From: Dasania marina DSM 21967
Lineage (GTDB): Bacteria; Pseudomonadota; Gammaproteobacteria; Pseudomonadales; Dasaniaceae
Assembly (NCBI RefSeq): GCF_000373485.1
Contig: NZ_KB891588.1
Location: 92,575 to 156,574 of the forward strand
Direction of reading: 5' to 3'
DNA length: 64,000 nt
In this document: positions 46,315 to 56,550 of the stretch, one piece after another
How the letters are laid out: every line of letters starts with the position of its first letter
How positions within the stretch are numbered: position 1 is the stretch's first letter
The notes under the pieces: generated by a model
What the model was told of the DNA's origin: nothing
Seen by the model: only the letters and a program-made list of their open reading frames with translations
The model's database searches: none
Position numbers and translations under genes: made by a program

Positions 46315-47558
46315 GTTGCCACCTCGCGTTGTTTTTTATGACTCACTGTCGCCGCACCTTGATGCAACTCGGCATAGATACGAAATACCATCGCCATTAA
46401 GGCGCAGCACACAATTAAGCTGCTGCCGCCATAGCTTAAAAAAGGTAGCGTTAAACCCTTAGTGGGCAGCATGCCCGTGTTCACACCTATATTGATAAAC
46501 ACTTGGCTACTCAACATCAGCGCTATACCGTAAGCCACATAAGCATGGAAAGGCTTCAACATTTGCTCAGCCAATCTACCTAATTTTAAAATTTGCATAA
46601 TCAATGCCGCAAACAAAGCCAACAACAATAACGAGCCGACAACACCAAACTCTTCTGCATAAATGGCAAACACAAAGTCAGTGTGCGACTCTGGCAAGAA
46701 GAATAATTTTTGTATGCTGTTACCTAAGCCCACGCCAAACCATTCGCCGCGGCCGAAGGCAATGAGTGATTGCGTCAACTGGTAACCACTGCCGAATTTA
46801 AACTCATCGGCCCAGGGGTCAGAAAAAGCTAACCAACGCTGCAAGCGATAAGGCGATGTTGCAATCAACAATACCAAGGCCATTAACGAGCTTAAAATCA
46901 CCAATAAGAATTGCCCCAGCTTCACACCCGCTAAAAACAACATACCAAAAGCCGTGCCTACAGTAACAACGGTGGCACCAAAGTCTGGCTCTAGCATTAA
47001 GAGCAGGGTGATAAAAAACAACACTGCCATAGGTTTAACAAACCCTGTCCAACTGGCGCGCAGCTCTTGCTGCCTACGCACTAAGTAACCCGACAAATAT
47101 AAAATCACACACACTTTAGCCAACTCTGAAGCCTGTAGTGTTAACACGCCCAAGCTTAACCAGCGGCGGCTGCCATTCACTTCACGACCCACCCCAGGAA
47201 TTAACACCATCGTCAATAAAATAAAGGCGGCGAATAATAATAATGGGCTGCAGCGCTCCCATACATTCATGGGCACTCTATACACCAACATGGCGCCCAC
47301 TAGCGCCACAGCCAAATGAAATCCGTAACGCGTAATATGGAAGAATGGATTGCCGTATTGGTAGGCCGCAAACTCTATAGAGGCCGAACTCATCGCCACA
47401 AAACCAATTAATATTAATGCCACTATACAGCCTGCCAAAACACGAACTGAAACCGCCTGCCCATCGGCTGCGGCTATCGCCAAGGCGCCTTGGCTACCAG
47501 ATTTTTTCTCTGTAGCTTTGCTTTTTAGCGCTGTGTTTTTGGCTAGAGTCGTCATCAT
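46311..47558 (-). CDS. ftsW: Septal peptidoglycan glycosyltransferase FtsW
   Basis: A SEDS-family polymerase working with FtsI at the division site. The 415-residue protein has about ten membrane helices after a 30-residue basic N-terminus. SEDS motifs are visible in NGSRRWLSLGVLTLQASEL and PESHTDFVFAIYAEEFG (loop with the catalytic Asp). The C-terminal PTKGLTLPFLSYGGSS is typical. It abuts murD and overlaps murG. Confidence 0.97.
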   Translation of the reverse strand: MMTTLAKNTALKSKATEKKSGSQGALAIAAADGQAVSVRVLAGCIVALILIGFVAMSSASIEFAAYQYGNPFFHITRYGFHLAVALVGAMLVYRVPMNVWERCSPLLLFAAFILLTMVLIPGVGREVNGSRRWLSLGVLTLQASELAKVCVILYLSGYLVRRQQELRASWTGFVKPMAVLFFITLLLMLEPDFGATVVTVGTAFGMLFLAGVKLGQFLLVILSSLMALVLLIATSPYRLQRWLAFSDPWADEFKFGSGYQLTQSLIAFGRGEWFGVGLGNSIQKLFFLPESHTDFVFAIYAEEFGVVGSLLLLALFAALIMQILKLGRLAEQMLKPFHAYVAYGIALMLSSQVFINIGVNTGMLPTKGLTLPFLSYGGSSLIVCCALMAMVFRIYAELHQGAATVSHKKQREVAT

Positions 47559-48920
47559 TCAATGCACACTCTTGTTTTTTAAGCTGGTGACCGCAGTACA
47601 AAAATCGTCACCGCGCTGCTGATAGTTGTTATACATATCAAAACTGGCGCAGGCCGGCGCCAACAAGACGGCATCACCTTCTTTAGCCAGAGTTTTCGCA
47701 GTTGCTACGGCCTCGGCCATAGTAACGGCTTTAACTACGTTCACTGCTGGTGATAATAAACGGGACAACGTCTCAGCCTCTGCTCCTATCACCACTACCG
47801 CCCTACAGGCGCGCTGCACCGGCGCTAGTAAATCATCAAAGCTGGCACCTTTGCCTTCGCCGCCCGCGATCAAGATTATTTTTTCAACACTAGCCTCTAA
47901 ACCTTCTATCGCAGCCAGCGCGGCACCCACATTAGTAGCTTTGGAGTCGTTGTAATATTTCACTCCGGCAATGCTTGTTACAAACTGGCAGCGATGAGCC
48001 AGACCGGAAAAATCACGCAGCGCGCTAAGCATGGCCGCAAAAGGCAAGCCCGCAGCATGACCTAGGGCCAAAGCGGCCAAGGCGTTTTCTATATTGTGCC
48101 TACCAACAATTTTTAACTCTGTTACCGGCATTAGCTTTTCAAATTGAAACGCTAGAAATTCTTGTCCGTCCTCTTTGATTAAACCAAAGCCTTTAAAGTC
48201 GGGTTGACCTAAACCAAAGTGCCATTGCTTGACCTCATCGTGAACTAAGGGCTTAGATAAAGTATCAGAGCAATTCACCACTACCTGCTGGCAACCAAAA
48301 AAGATGCGATGCTTAGCTCTATGATAGGCGGCTATATCGCTATATCTATCCATGTGATCGGCACTGATATTTAGCACGGTAGCCACTTCCGCATTCAACG
48401 GCTGTGTGCGCTCTAATTGAAAACTGGATAATTCCAATACATAAAGATCGGGCTCAGGCTCGCTCAATAAATCCAAAGCGGGCACACCTATATTGCCGCC
48501 CACCGCCACTTTTTTACCGGCAGCTATGGCCATTTCACCCACCAAGGCTGTCACCGTGCTTTTACCGTTGGAGCCGGTAATAGCGATAATCGGGGCTTTG
48601 ACTACACGCCTAAATAAATCGATATCGCCGCAATACGCCACGCCCGCGTCTATCGCGCGCTGTATGGCAGGCTCCGCTAAAGATACCCCTGGGCTAATAA
48701 TGAGTTCATTGGCATTAGCCAAGGCCTCATCGCTAATAGCACCTAAACTTATGGTGACATCGGGTAATTCTTTTTGCAGCTGCGCCAAACCCGGCGGCTG
48801 CATTCTGCTATCCACCACCGAAAAGGGAATATTTTGGCTCGCCAAATAACGCGCACAGGATAGCCCAGTAAGGCCTAAGCCCACGACTACATAGTGATTG
48901 TCTTTAGCGATAATTTGCAC
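47559..48920 (-). CDS. murD: UDP-N-acetylmuramoyl-L-alanine-D-glutamate ligase
   Basis: MurD adds D-Glu to the growing stem. The 453-residue Mur ligase has VVGLGLTGLSCARYL at the N-terminus, the P-loop ITGSNGKST, and the DSKATNVGAALAA block. The start is a GTG at 48920, with AAGAG upstream on the minus strand. It lies 65 bp after mraY, one of the few real gaps in this cluster. Confidence 0.97.
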   Translation of the reverse strand: MQIIAKDNHYVVVGLGLTGLSCARYLASQNIPFSVVDSRMQPPGLAQLQKELPDVTISLGAISDEALANANELIISPGVSLAEPAIQRAIDAGVAYCGDIDLFRRVVKAPIIAITGSNGKSTVTALVGEMAIAAGKKVAVGGNIGVPALDLLSEPEPDLYVLELSSFQLERTQPLNAEVATVLNISADHMDRYSDIAAYHRAKHRIFFGCQQVVVNCSDTLSKPLVHDEVKQWHFGLGQPDFKGFGLIKEDGQEFLAFQFEKLMPVTELKIVGRHNIENALAALALGHAAGLPFAAMLSALRDFSGLAHRCQFVTSIAGVKYYNDSKATNVGAALAAIEGLEASVEKIILIAGGEGKGASFDDLLAPVQRACRAVVVIGAEAETLSRLLSPAVNVVKAVTMAEAVATAKTLAKEGDAVLLAPACASFDMYNNYQQRGDDFCTAVTSLKNKSVH

Positions 48921-48985
48921 TAACTCTTTTTCCCTTTAACGTATCTTCTTAAGTGACTTTAAACACAATTTCTTACCGTAATTTC

Positions 48986-50068
48986 TTACCGTAACTTCAA
49001 GGTAGCTAAACCAAACAACACCAGCATGACGGTGATAATCCAAAACCGGACTATCACCCGCGGCTCTGGCCAGCCTTTTAATTCAAAATGGTGATGTATG
49101 GGTGCCATTTTAAAAATACGACGCCCCGTTAATTTATAAGAAGCTACTTGCAAGATGACGGAAACTGTCTCCATCACAAATACGCCACCCATAATAAAAA
49201 ACACGATTTCATGGCGGGTAATCACCGCCACCGTACCTAGCGCCGCACCCAGTGCTAAGGCACCAACGTCGCCCATAAATATTTGTGCGGGATAAGTGTT
49301 AAACCATAAAAACCCCAAACCCGCACCCGCCATAGCACCGCAAAACACCACTAACTCTCCGGTGCCCGCCACATAAGGTATAAATAGGTATTGCGAGAAT
49401 TCGGAGTGCCCCACCAAGTAAGCGATCACGCCTAAGGCCGAACCCACCATGACTGTGGGCATAATGGCCAAGCCATCTAAGCCATCTGTTAAGTTAACCG
49501 CATTACTCGCACCGACAATAACAAAGTAAGTCAGTACGATAAAAAACGGACCTAAATTCCAGGCATAGTTCTTAAGAAATGGAAAAAACAATTGTGTTTC
49601 TGCAGGCGTCACGGCGATGTCATACAAAAATATTGCCGCGCCTAAACCGGCAACTGATTGCCAAAAATATTTCCAGCGTGCGGGCAGGCCTTTAGAATTT
49701 TTCTCTATCACCTTGCGATAATCGTCTACCCAGCCTACCGCACCAAAAACAGCAGTCACCAGCAACACCGTCCACACATAGGGATTAGTTAAATCTGCCC
49801 ACAATAAAGTACTGGCAAGAATGGCCACTAAAATTAAAGCCCCCCCCATAGTAGGCGTACCCGCTTTACTGAGGTGTGACTCGGGACCATCATCGCGTAC
49901 AGTTTGGCCTATCTGGTGATAATTAAGCTTGCGTATCATCCAAGGGCCTAGCAGCAATGAAATAAGTAGCGCTGTCATCACCCCAAAAATACCGCGCACG
50001 GTTAGGTATTGAAAAACCTGAAAAGCGACAAAATGTTGCGACAGTAATTCTGACAACCAAAGCAGCAT
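48986..50068 (-). CDS. mraY: Phospho-N-acetylmuramoyl-pentapeptide transferase MraY
   Basis: MraY makes lipid I from undecaprenyl phosphate and UDP-MurNAc-pentapeptide. The 360-residue membrane enzyme has about ten helices. Catalytic elements are GWVDDYRKV (Asp-Asp), [10 protein letters not shown] and the C-terminal [12 protein letters not shown] histidine loop. Its start overlaps the murF stop by one base. Confidence 0.98.
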   Translation of the reverse strand: MLLWLSELLSQHFVAFQVFQYLTVRGIFGVMTALLISLLLGPWMIRKLNYHQIGQTVRDDGPESHLSKAGTPTMGGALILVAILASTLLWADLTNPYVWTVLLVTAVFGAVGWVDDYRKVIEKNSKGLPARWKYFWQSVAGLGAAIFLYDIAVTPAETQLFFPFLKNYAWNLGPFFIVLTYFVIVGASNAVNLTDGLDGLAIMPTVMVGSALGVIAYLVGHSEFSQYLFIPYVAGTGELVVFCGAMAGAGLGFLWFNTYPAQIFMGDVGALALGAALGTVAVITRHEIVFFIMGGVFVMETVSVILQVASYKLTGRRIFKMAPIHHHFELKGWPEPRVIVRFWIITVMLVLFGLATLKLR

Positions 50069-51432
50069 TAGTGTGTCTCCCCTTGGGTATAAGTTGTTGT
50101 TATTATTTCGACAACACGCTCCATGTGAGCACTACGCGAGCCTTTTACCAGCACCACACCTTGCTGGCAGTGAGGTAAACCTGCCTGTTGAAACTCTTCT
50201 ATAGTAGCGAAGGCTAACGCTTCCGGACCAAAGCCAGCGGCTACATCGTTGGCCCACCGCCCTATGGCTACAACATGGTTAATATTTTTACTACGACAGT
50301 AACTACCCATTTGCTTATGTAAATTCTGCACTTGCTCGCCTAGCTCGGCCATAGCACCCAGCACTAAGCAAGTAGGCTTATCACTTTGCGCTAGCACATC
50401 GACAGCGGCCTGAACGGCATCAGGGTTGGCGTTATAGCTGTCATCTATCAAAGTTAAATCGGCATTGATGGTAATAACATGTAAACGCCCGGCTACAGCT
50501 TGCATTTTTTGCAGGCCAATTTTTATATCTTGTAGTGAGGCACCCGCCGCCAACGCTACCGCTGCTGCGGCCAAGGCATTGGCTACATTGTGCTTGCCCA
50601 GCAAGGGCAAACGTATGCTGGTCACTACACCACTGGCGTGTAACTCAAAATCGGTAAACTGCTTAGCCGCTATGATTTTGCTGGCATACACATCGGCATG
50701 TTCATCTAACAAACTAAAACTTAGGCACTGCACACCAGCTGCTTGCTGACGCCATAGGACAGCGTACTCGCTATCCATATTGATAACCGCGACATCACTA
50801 CCCGCAAGGCCCTGATAAATTTCGCCCTTGGTTTGCGCGACGCCCTCTATGCTACCAAAGCCCGCTAAGTGTGCCTGCAAGGCGTTGGTCACCAATGCGA
50901 TAGTGGGTTTTACAAACTGGCATAGGTAGGCGATATCGCCTTTTTTAGCGGCGCCCATTTCTATAACTGCACACTGATGTTTAGGCGTTAATTGCAACAA
51001 CGTTAAGGGCACACCAATCTCATTATTTAAATTACCGGCGGTTGCCAATACCGCACCGCGCCCAGCCATAATGCTAGCCAACATTTCTTTGGTGGTAGTT
51101 TTACCGGCGCTGCCGGTTAAGGCGATGACTGTTTTATCAAAAAGTTGCCTTTGCATCGCGGCCACTTGGCCTAGCGCCAAACGGGTATCGCTTACTACCA
51201 GCTGCGGTAACGCCACAGCCTGGCGTTCGCTAACTATGGCGGCACTGGCTTGTTGCTGCGCCGCGCTGACCACAAATTGATTGGCATTAAAATGCTCGCC
51301 ATTCAAAGCGATAAAACAATCGCCTGCTTTTAAAGCCCGGCTATCGGTGCAAATATTGTGCACGTCCGCATCGGCGGTTAATTCGCCACCTAACACGCTA
51401 TTTAATTGGCTCAGTTTCATGGCCTGCATCAT
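50068..51432 (-). CDS. murF: UDP-MurNAc-tripeptide D-alanyl-D-alanine ligase
   Basis: MurF joins D-Ala-D-Ala to the tripeptide. The 454-residue protein has the P-loop [24 protein letters not shown] and the [10 protein letters not shown] motif. It begins within the last 4 bp of murE; an alternative ATG four codons in (MKLSQLN) is also possible. Part of the continuous murE-murF-mraY run. Confidence 0.97.
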   Translation of the reverse strand: MMQAMKLSQLNSVLGGELTADADVHNICTDSRALKAGDCFIALNGEHFNANQFVVSAAQQQASAAIVSERQAVALPQLVVSDTRLALGQVAAMQRQLFDKTVIALTGSAGKTTTKEMLASIMAGRGAVLATAGNLNNEIGVPLTLLQLTPKHQCAVIEMGAAKKGDIAYLCQFVKPTIALVTNALQAHLAGFGSIEGVAQTKGEIYQGLAGSDVAVINMDSEYAVLWRQQAAGVQCLSFSLLDEHADVYASKIIAAKQFTDFELHASGVVTSIRLPLLGKHNVANALAAAAVALAAGASLQDIKIGLQKMQAVAGRLHVITINADLTLIDDSYNANPDAVQAAVDVLAQSDKPTCLVLGAMAELGEQVQNLHKQMGSYCRSKNINHVVAIGRWANDVAAGFGPEALAFATIEEFQQAGLPHCQQGVVLVKGSRSAHMERVVEIITTTYTQGETH

Positions 51433-52925
51433 AACGTCGCCCTCTTAGCCATGGCCAAGCGTGCTTGCACGGCATCGTTAAAGGGCAGACGCTGTAAACC
51501 TATTTGCTGGTAGTCTTCATGGCCTTTGCCGGCTATCAACAACACGTCATCTTCGGCGGCGGCCAATATCGCTCGCTCTATGGCTTTCGCTCTATCAACC
51601 TCGACAGTCATCGCGTTAGCGTTAGTAACACCAGCTACTATTTGCGCGACAATGGCATCGGCATTTTCGGTGCGGGGGTTATCGCTAGTAATCCACAACT
51701 GATCGGCCAACCTAGCCGCTACCGCGCCCATCAAAGGACGCTTGCCTTGATCTCTATCGCCACCACAACCAAATACGCAAACTAATTTTTGCTGCGCATG
51801 TAAACGCAAAGCCGTTAGGGCCTGCTCTAAAGCATCAGGCGTGTGGGCATAATCAATTACCACCGCGGGTTTTTGCTTGCCACTGATTAGCTCCATGCGA
51901 CCAGCAACAGGTTTTAGCTTGCTTACCGCTGCTACCAAAGCTTTAAAATCAAAACCCTGCACAACTAAGCTGGCAACCGCCGCCAAGATATTGCTGATAT
52001 TAAAATGTCCCAGCAGTGTCGTGTTAAGTGCAGCACTACCCCAAGGGGAGTGTATTTGTGCCGAAATGCCTGCCGCATGATATTGCAGCTCTGTGGCATA
52101 GATATCAGCCTGCGAATTACTAACGCTGTAACTGACGCAATTAACTGCAGTAGCTAAACCCGCTTTTATTTCGGCACTAAACGCATCATCGAAATTAATC
52201 ACCGCATGCTTTAAATCGGCCTGTTTAAACAGCAACGCTTTGGCAGCGCCGTAGCTGGCCATATCACCGTGATAATCGAGGTGATCTCTAGTGAGGTTGG
52301 TGAATACTGCGACATCAACATTGACCGCAGCAACACGACCTTGCACCAAACCATGAGAGGAGACTTCCATCGCCACTACATCGGTAGCATCCTGCCAGTC
52401 GGCTAAGGTTTTTTGCAGACTAATGGCATCCGGAGTAGTGTTTACACCGGCAGTAAACTGGCCATCGACACCTATGCCTAAGGTACCTATCACGCCGCAG
52501 TGTTGCTGTAAGGCGTTGAGCAGTTGCATCACAAATTGGGTACAACTGGTTTTGCCATTGGTGCCCGTTACCGCAATAATATTTTGCTGCAATGAAGGCC
52601 GACCATAAAAATTAGCGGCGATAGCGCTAATTTTCTGATTTAAATTAGCTATTGCCAACATAGCTACCGCACAGGATTTTAAAGTGCTGTGACTATCGAC
52701 CAATACCGCAACTGCGCCTTGCTGTATGGCTTGATCTATAAAGTCTTCGCCGTTTACAGCGGCGCCCGCACTAGCAATAAAAACATCGCCTGCGTTTATA
52801 GCGCGACTATCCACCTGCACGCCGCTAACCGCTAGCTCGGCAATGGCGCTATCCATAGCAGACACAACACCGGCCAGTAGCGCTTGTAAGGTAATCGACT
52901 GTGGGGAGTTATATTTCGCCATCAT
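51429..52925 (-). CDS. murE: UDP-MurNAc-L-Ala-D-Glu:meso-diaminopimelate ligase
   Basis: MurE adds the third stem residue. The 498-residue protein has the P-loop VTGTNGKTSC, carbamylated-Lys region and the motif DNPRTENAD near the C-terminus, the DNPR signature that selects meso-diaminopimelate over lysine. Its ATG overlaps the ftsI stop by one base. Confidence 0.97.
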   Translation of the reverse strand: MMAKYNSPQSITLQALLAGVVSAMDSAIAELAVSGVQVDSRAINAGDVFIASAGAAVNGEDFIDQAIQQGAVAVLVDSHSTLKSCAVAMLAIANLNQKISAIAANFYGRPSLQQNIIAVTGTNGKTSCTQFVMQLLNALQQHCGVIGTLGIGVDGQFTAGVNTTPDAISLQKTLADWQDATDVVAMEVSSHGLVQGRVAAVNVDVAVFTNLTRDHLDYHGDMASYGAAKALLFKQADLKHAVINFDDAFSAEIKAGLATAVNCVSYSVSNSQADIYATELQYHAAGISAQIHSPWGSAALNTTLLGHFNISNILAAVASLVVQGFDFKALVAAVSKLKPVAGRMELISGKQKPAVVIDYAHTPDALEQALTALRLHAQQKLVCVFGCGGDRDQGKRPLMGAVAARLADQLWITSDNPRTENADAIVAQIVAGVTNANAMTVEVDRAKAIERAILAAAEDDVLLIAGKGHEDYQQIGLQRLPFNDAVQARLAMAKRATL

Positions 52926-54658
52926 TAAGCTGACTTTCGCCCCCCTGTAACAAGCTCAGGCTTAGCGGCTACCGCCTCTTTCAATTCTGAGAGTTTATCG
53001 GGAGTAACATCTAATAAACGTAAAGCATCTGCCATCACTTTTGAAAACAAGGGTGCAGCTGCCTCACCGCCGTGATACATCTCTATACTAGGTTCATCTA
53101 TCATCACCACCGCCACTAGACGAGGATTGTCAGCTGGCGCCATACCGGCAAAAATCGCTCGGTATTTATCGTCAGCATAACCATTGCTACCCACTTTATG
53201 CACGGTACCGGTTTTACCTGCCACGGTATAAGTAGCAATTTGTGCGCCGGTGCCAGTGCCACCTTTTTCGGTAACGGTTTTTAACATTGCTACGACTTGC
53301 TTAGCCTGGTGAGTATTAACAATCCTTACGCCCTGCTCTTGCTGATCTTTGCGTAACAAACTAATAGGCTGCATCAAACCGCCATTAGCCAAAACGGCGT
53401 AAGCCTGTGCAAGCTGCACAGGCGTTACTGATAATCCATAACCGAAAGCAAAGTTGACGATTTCTATAGGTCGCCAATTAGCCCTACTAGGCATCTGCCC
53501 GGCTCTTTCGCCGGGAAACCCCGAGCCCACGTCGCGGCCTAAACCAAAGCGGCCAAATAATTCCCAGGTAGATTGTTCATCTATATCCAGCGCCATCTTA
53601 CTAATACCGACCTGGCTGGATTTAGTTAAAATTTTGGTAACATCTATCACCCCGTAATTAACCGGGTCTAATAAGGACTTTTTACCAACCCGTATATAAC
53701 CAGGATTGGTATCCACCAAGGTAGTTGGCTTATATTTACCGCTTTCCAGCGCTGCTAAAACCGTAAACGGTTTTACTGTGGAACCTGGTTCAAACACATC
53801 CGTCATGGCGCGGTTGCGCATATGGGCTGGATTTAAGCGGTTGCGATTATTGGGGTTATAAGAAGGCTGATTCACCATAGCCAACACTTCGCCGGTGTAG
53901 CTATCGACTACCACTACCGAGCCCGCTTTAGCTTTTGAGCTTTGCAACATGGACTTTAATTCGCGGTAAGCCATGTACTGCAAACGCATATCTATACTTA
54001 GGGTTAATTCCTTACCCGACTCGGCTTCGCGCTGCTGATCTATGTCGCGTATCACACTGCCGTGCAAATCCTTTAATACGCGCTTACTGCCCTCACTACC
54101 GCGCAGCCATTCATCATAGGCCAGTTCCAAGCCCTCTTGGCCTCTATCGTCGATATTGGTAAAACCCACTAAATGCGCAGCCACTTCTGCCGCCGGGTAG
54201 TAACGTTTATATTCTTGCTGGTTGTTCACACCTTTTATTTTTAAGGCCATGATAGCCTTGGCCTGCTCTGGTGACATATGTCTGCGCAAATACACAAAGC
54301 CGCGCTCGCGGTTATCAATAATTTTTTTCTGTATAGACGCCGCTGGCATCTCCAACAGTTTTGCCAAGGGCTTGAGGTCCTGCACTAAACCCTGCATATG
54401 CTTGGGGTTAATCCAGATAGACGCCACTGGCGTGCTCACTGCCAAAGGCTCGCCGTTGCGATCAGTGATTACGCCGCGATACGCAGGAATGTTTTGCGTG
54501 CGTATGGTTCTAGCATCACCTTGGTTTTGCAAAAAACGGGTTTCTAGTAATTGCAAAGAAACCACTCGCCAAATAAGCAGCACAGCCAAGCCCGCCAGTA
54601 GAAAAACTACTAGCGAAAAACGCCATGCTGGCATTGCTTGTTGCGATTTTGCTTTCAA
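52925..54658 (-). CDS. ftsI: Septal peptidoglycan transpeptidase FtsI (PBP3)
   Basis: The division-specific transpeptidase. The 577-residue protein has one N-terminal membrane helix (~residues 13-33) and a class B PBP fold. The catalytic Ser is S293 in GSTVKPF and the KTG motif is K482-G484. The second motif, SxN in textbook PBP3, reads S347-S348-Q349, an Asn-to-Gln change. The start is a TTG at 54658 with AGGTGAG upstream; the next in-frame ATG is seven codons in. It sits between ftsL and murE. Confidence 0.96.
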   Translation of the reverse strand: MKAKSQQAMPAWRFSLVVFLLAGLAVLLIWRVVSLQLLETRFLQNQGDARTIRTQNIPAYRGVITDRNGEPLAVSTPVASIWINPKHMQGLVQDLKPLAKLLEMPAASIQKKIIDNRERGFVYLRRHMSPEQAKAIMALKIKGVNNQQEYKRYYPAAEVAAHLVGFTNIDDRGQEGLELAYDEWLRGSEGSKRVLKDLHGSVIRDIDQQREAESGKELTLSIDMRLQYMAYRELKSMLQSSKAKAGSVVVVDSYTGEVLAMVNQPSYNPNNRNRLNPAHMRNRAMTDVFEPGSTVKPFTVLAALESGKYKPTTLVDTNPGYIRVGKKSLLDPVNYGVIDVTKILTKSSQVGISKMALDIDEQSTWELFGRFGLGRDVGSGFPGERAGQMPSRANWRPIEIVNFAFGYGLSVTPVQLAQAYAVLANGGLMQPISLLRKDQQEQGVRIVNTHQAKQVVAMLKTVTEKGGTGTGAQIATYTVAGKTGTVHKVGSNGYADDKYRAIFAGMAPADNPRLVAVVMIDEPSIEMYHGGEAAAPLFSKVMADALRLLDVTPDKLSELKEAVAAKPELVTGGRKSA

Positions 54659-54689
54659 ACACTCACCTTTGTTATCTCGCCACCTTTTG

Positions 54690-54995
54690 TTATCTCACTA
54701 TCCTAATGGATGATGGATCGGGTACCTTCATTGCTAATGTTGTTTTTGCCACTTCTTCTATACGCACCGGCGAAGCCCAAGTACTTTGCTCTAACAGTAA
54801 GCGCCCCCACTGCTCCTCCAACGCTATTTCATGCCTGTATTCACGCTGCAAGGCGCTGAACAACTGCCGGCTTTTATAGGTGCTATAAATCACCGCCAAC
54901 GCAGAGCTCACCACTAATACGACCAACACGATGGTGATGACGCATTTTTCTGTGCTTGCGGCCAGTCCGTTAAACGCTAAACCCTGCCGACTCAT
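54690..54995 (-). CDS. ftsL: Cell division protein FtsL
   Basis: A 101-residue bitopic protein with one membrane helix (~residues 18-38) and a periplasmic coiled coil (YKSRQLFSALQREYRHEIAL). FtsL forms the FtsQLB complex and activates FtsWI. Sequence conservation is low in this family, so position between rsmH and ftsI is the main support. Confidence 0.93.
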   Translation of the reverse strand: MSRQGLAFNGLAASTEKCVITIVLVVLVVSSALAVIYSTYKSRQLFSALQREYRHEIALEEQWGRLLLEQSTWASPVRIEEVAKTTLAMKVPDPSSIRIVR

Positions 54996-55054
54996 ACCAA
55001 ACCTTTAGTAAACATTGCATTAATCTTATAACGTCAAAAAATCACTGCATCCAG

Positions 55055-55984
55055 CTAGGCAATTTTTTCCGCCACTCTCATAATGGCACTGCGTGAACGC
55101 ACATTACCCTCTACCTCGGCACTGCCTGCACGCACAGCTTTACCGATTTGTTTCATACGTTTATTTAATTGCGAGTCCAGAATAGGCACACCCGCCGGCA
55201 ACACGTCGCCGCGCACTTGCTGTTTAATAAAACGCTTTACCATGCGATCTTCTAGTGAGTGAAAACTAATCACCACTAAACGCCCACCTATGGACAACAA
55301 ATCCAGCGCCTGATTGAGTAAATCTTCTAAATCGCCTAACTCATTGTTAATAAAAATACGTATGCCTTGAAACGCTTTCGTCGCTGGGTTTTTACCGCGT
55401 TCCCAAGCGGGGTGCGCCTCAGCCACCACTTTTTGCAAGTGCAGAGTGGTAGTAATGGGATTTTTGTCGCGCTCAGCTACTATGGCTTCGGCTATGCGCA
55501 GGGCGTAGCGCTCGTCGCCAAACTCTTTCAATACTTTTCGTATTTCGGGCACCTTCGCTTCAGCTATCCACTCAGCCGCACTTTGGCCGGCATCGGGGTT
55601 CATGCGCATATCCAAATAACCGTCGCGCATAAAACTAAAACCGCGCTCAGCTTGGTCCAACTGTGGCGACGACACACCCAAGTCCAACAAGATGCCATCT
55701 AGGCTTGCTATGTTTTTATCGGCAATAAAGTTTTTTAAATCGGCAAACGAGCCCTGCACAATGGCAAAGCGTGAATCTTGCTGCTCGAATTCTTTGCCTG
55801 TAGCTATGGCCTGCGGATCTTTATCGGTGGCAATTAAACGACCGCGCTCTGAGAGGCGCTTTAAAATCTCAGCACTATGACCGCCACGGCCAAAGGTGCC
55901 GTCGGCGTAGCTGCCATGCAAGCGCTGGTCATCATCACCTAACAGGGCATCGACGGCCTCATGTAGTAAAACGGTTTCGTGCAT
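55055..55984 (-). CDS. rsmH: 16S rRNA (cytosine1402-N4)-methyltransferase RsmH (MraW)
   Basis: RsmH methylates N4 of C1402 in the ribosomal P site; rsmI in this window makes the 2'-O methylation of the same base. The 309-residue protein has HETVLLHEAVDAL at the N-terminus, the SAM loop DGTFGRGGHS, LDLGVSSPQLDQAERGFSF and the C-terminal ISFHSLEDRMVKRF. It begins 8 bp after mraZ. Confidence 0.98.
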   Translation of the reverse strand: MHETVLLHEAVDALLGDDDQRLHGSYADGTFGRGGHSAEILKRLSERGRLIATDKDPQAIATGKEFEQQDSRFAIVQGSFADLKNFIADKNIASLDGILLDLGVSSPQLDQAERGFSFMRDGYLDMRMNPDAGQSAAEWIAEAKVPEIRKVLKEFGDERYALRIAEAIVAERDKNPITTTLHLQKVVAEAHPAWERGKNPATKAFQGIRIFINNELGDLEDLLNQALDLLSIGGRLVVISFHSLEDRMVKRFIKQQVRGDVLPAGVPILDSQLNKRMKQIGKAVRAGSAEVEGNVRSRSAIMRVAEKIA

Positions 55985-55992
55985 ATGCTCGC

Positions 55993-56439
55993 CTAAAATG
56001 AAAATTCGCTGAGTGAAGCAGGCATTTCTTCATCGTCATCCTCTTCATCGAGGTAAGACTGCCAGTTTTCTTCGCTCCATAACTCCAAGTAATCAACCTG
56101 GCCTACTAACACGATCTTTTTCTCTAAACCTGCATATTCACGCAGTGTCGGTGGTATCAGCACCCGGCCATTAGCCTCATCTACTTCTAAGGCTGTGGCA
56201 TAACCCAGTACCACCCGCTTAATGCGTGCGGCTTTTTTATTAGTACTAGATAAGTTTTTAATTTCTGGCAGTTTTTGCTGCCAGCGTGGCTCGGGGTATA
56301 CCAACAGGCATTTCTCGGTGGTATTTGCAGTCACAACAATGCTACCGCCGCAGTCAGCCTGCAGCGTTTCCCGCACTTTCGTGGGAATAGCGAGACGCCC
56401 TTTGGCGTCCATGTTGATAGCAAAATTGCCTTGGTACAC
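55993..56439 (-). CDS. mraZ: Transcriptional regulator MraZ
   Basis: A 148-residue protein with two SpoVT/AbrB-like halves (N-terminal GNFAINMDAKGRLAIPTKVR and the second DEANGRVLIPPTLREYAG). MraZ binds DNA upstream of its own gene and represses the dcw operon. The start is a GTG at 56439, with GGGTGG as SD, giving the usual MYQG-type N-terminus. It is first in a cluster running unbroken to ftsZ and lpxC. A GTG repeat array at its promoter is the likely operator. Confidence 0.96.
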   Translation of the reverse strand: MYQGNFAINMDAKGRLAIPTKVRETLQADCGGSIVVTANTTEKCLLVYPEPRWQQKLPEIKNLSSTNKKAARIKRVVLGYATALEVDEANGRVLIPPTLREYAGLEKKIVLVGQVDYLELWSEENWQSYLDEEDDDEEMPASLSEFSF

Positions 56440-56479
56440 TTTTTTCCACCCAATTAGCTTTTTTATAGGGATAAAAAAT

Positions 56480-56522
56480 CACCAAAAACCACTTAATGAC
56501 ACTTTTCTCCACTTTCGCACAC
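56480..56522 (-). promoter_or_regulatory. MraZ operator: five GTG repeats with a 10-bp period
   Basis: On the minus strand GTG occurs at five exactly phased positions (their complements CAC start at 56480, 56490, 56500, 56510 and 56520); several read AAGTGG or AAGTGT. MraZ is known to bind short G-rich direct repeats spaced one helical turn apart in front of mraZ. The array overlaps the -10 box and the first transcribed bases. Confidence 0.75.
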
Positions 56523-56550
56523 TATAGGGAGGCAAGCGTAACCTTGTCAA
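56521..56550 (-). promoter_or_regulatory. Sigma-70 promoter of the dcw operon (Pmra)
   Basis: The minus strand has a perfect -35 TTGACA (56550-56545), an 18-bp spacer and -10 TATAGT (56526-56521). The predicted start is near 56514, giving a leader of about 75 nt before the mraZ GTG. It is one of the best sigma-70 matches in the window. Confidence 0.85.

Noticed and set aside
45923..46462. 179-codon ORF antisense to murG/ftsW
   Set aside because: Antisense shadow spanning two real genes, without regulatory signals of its own.
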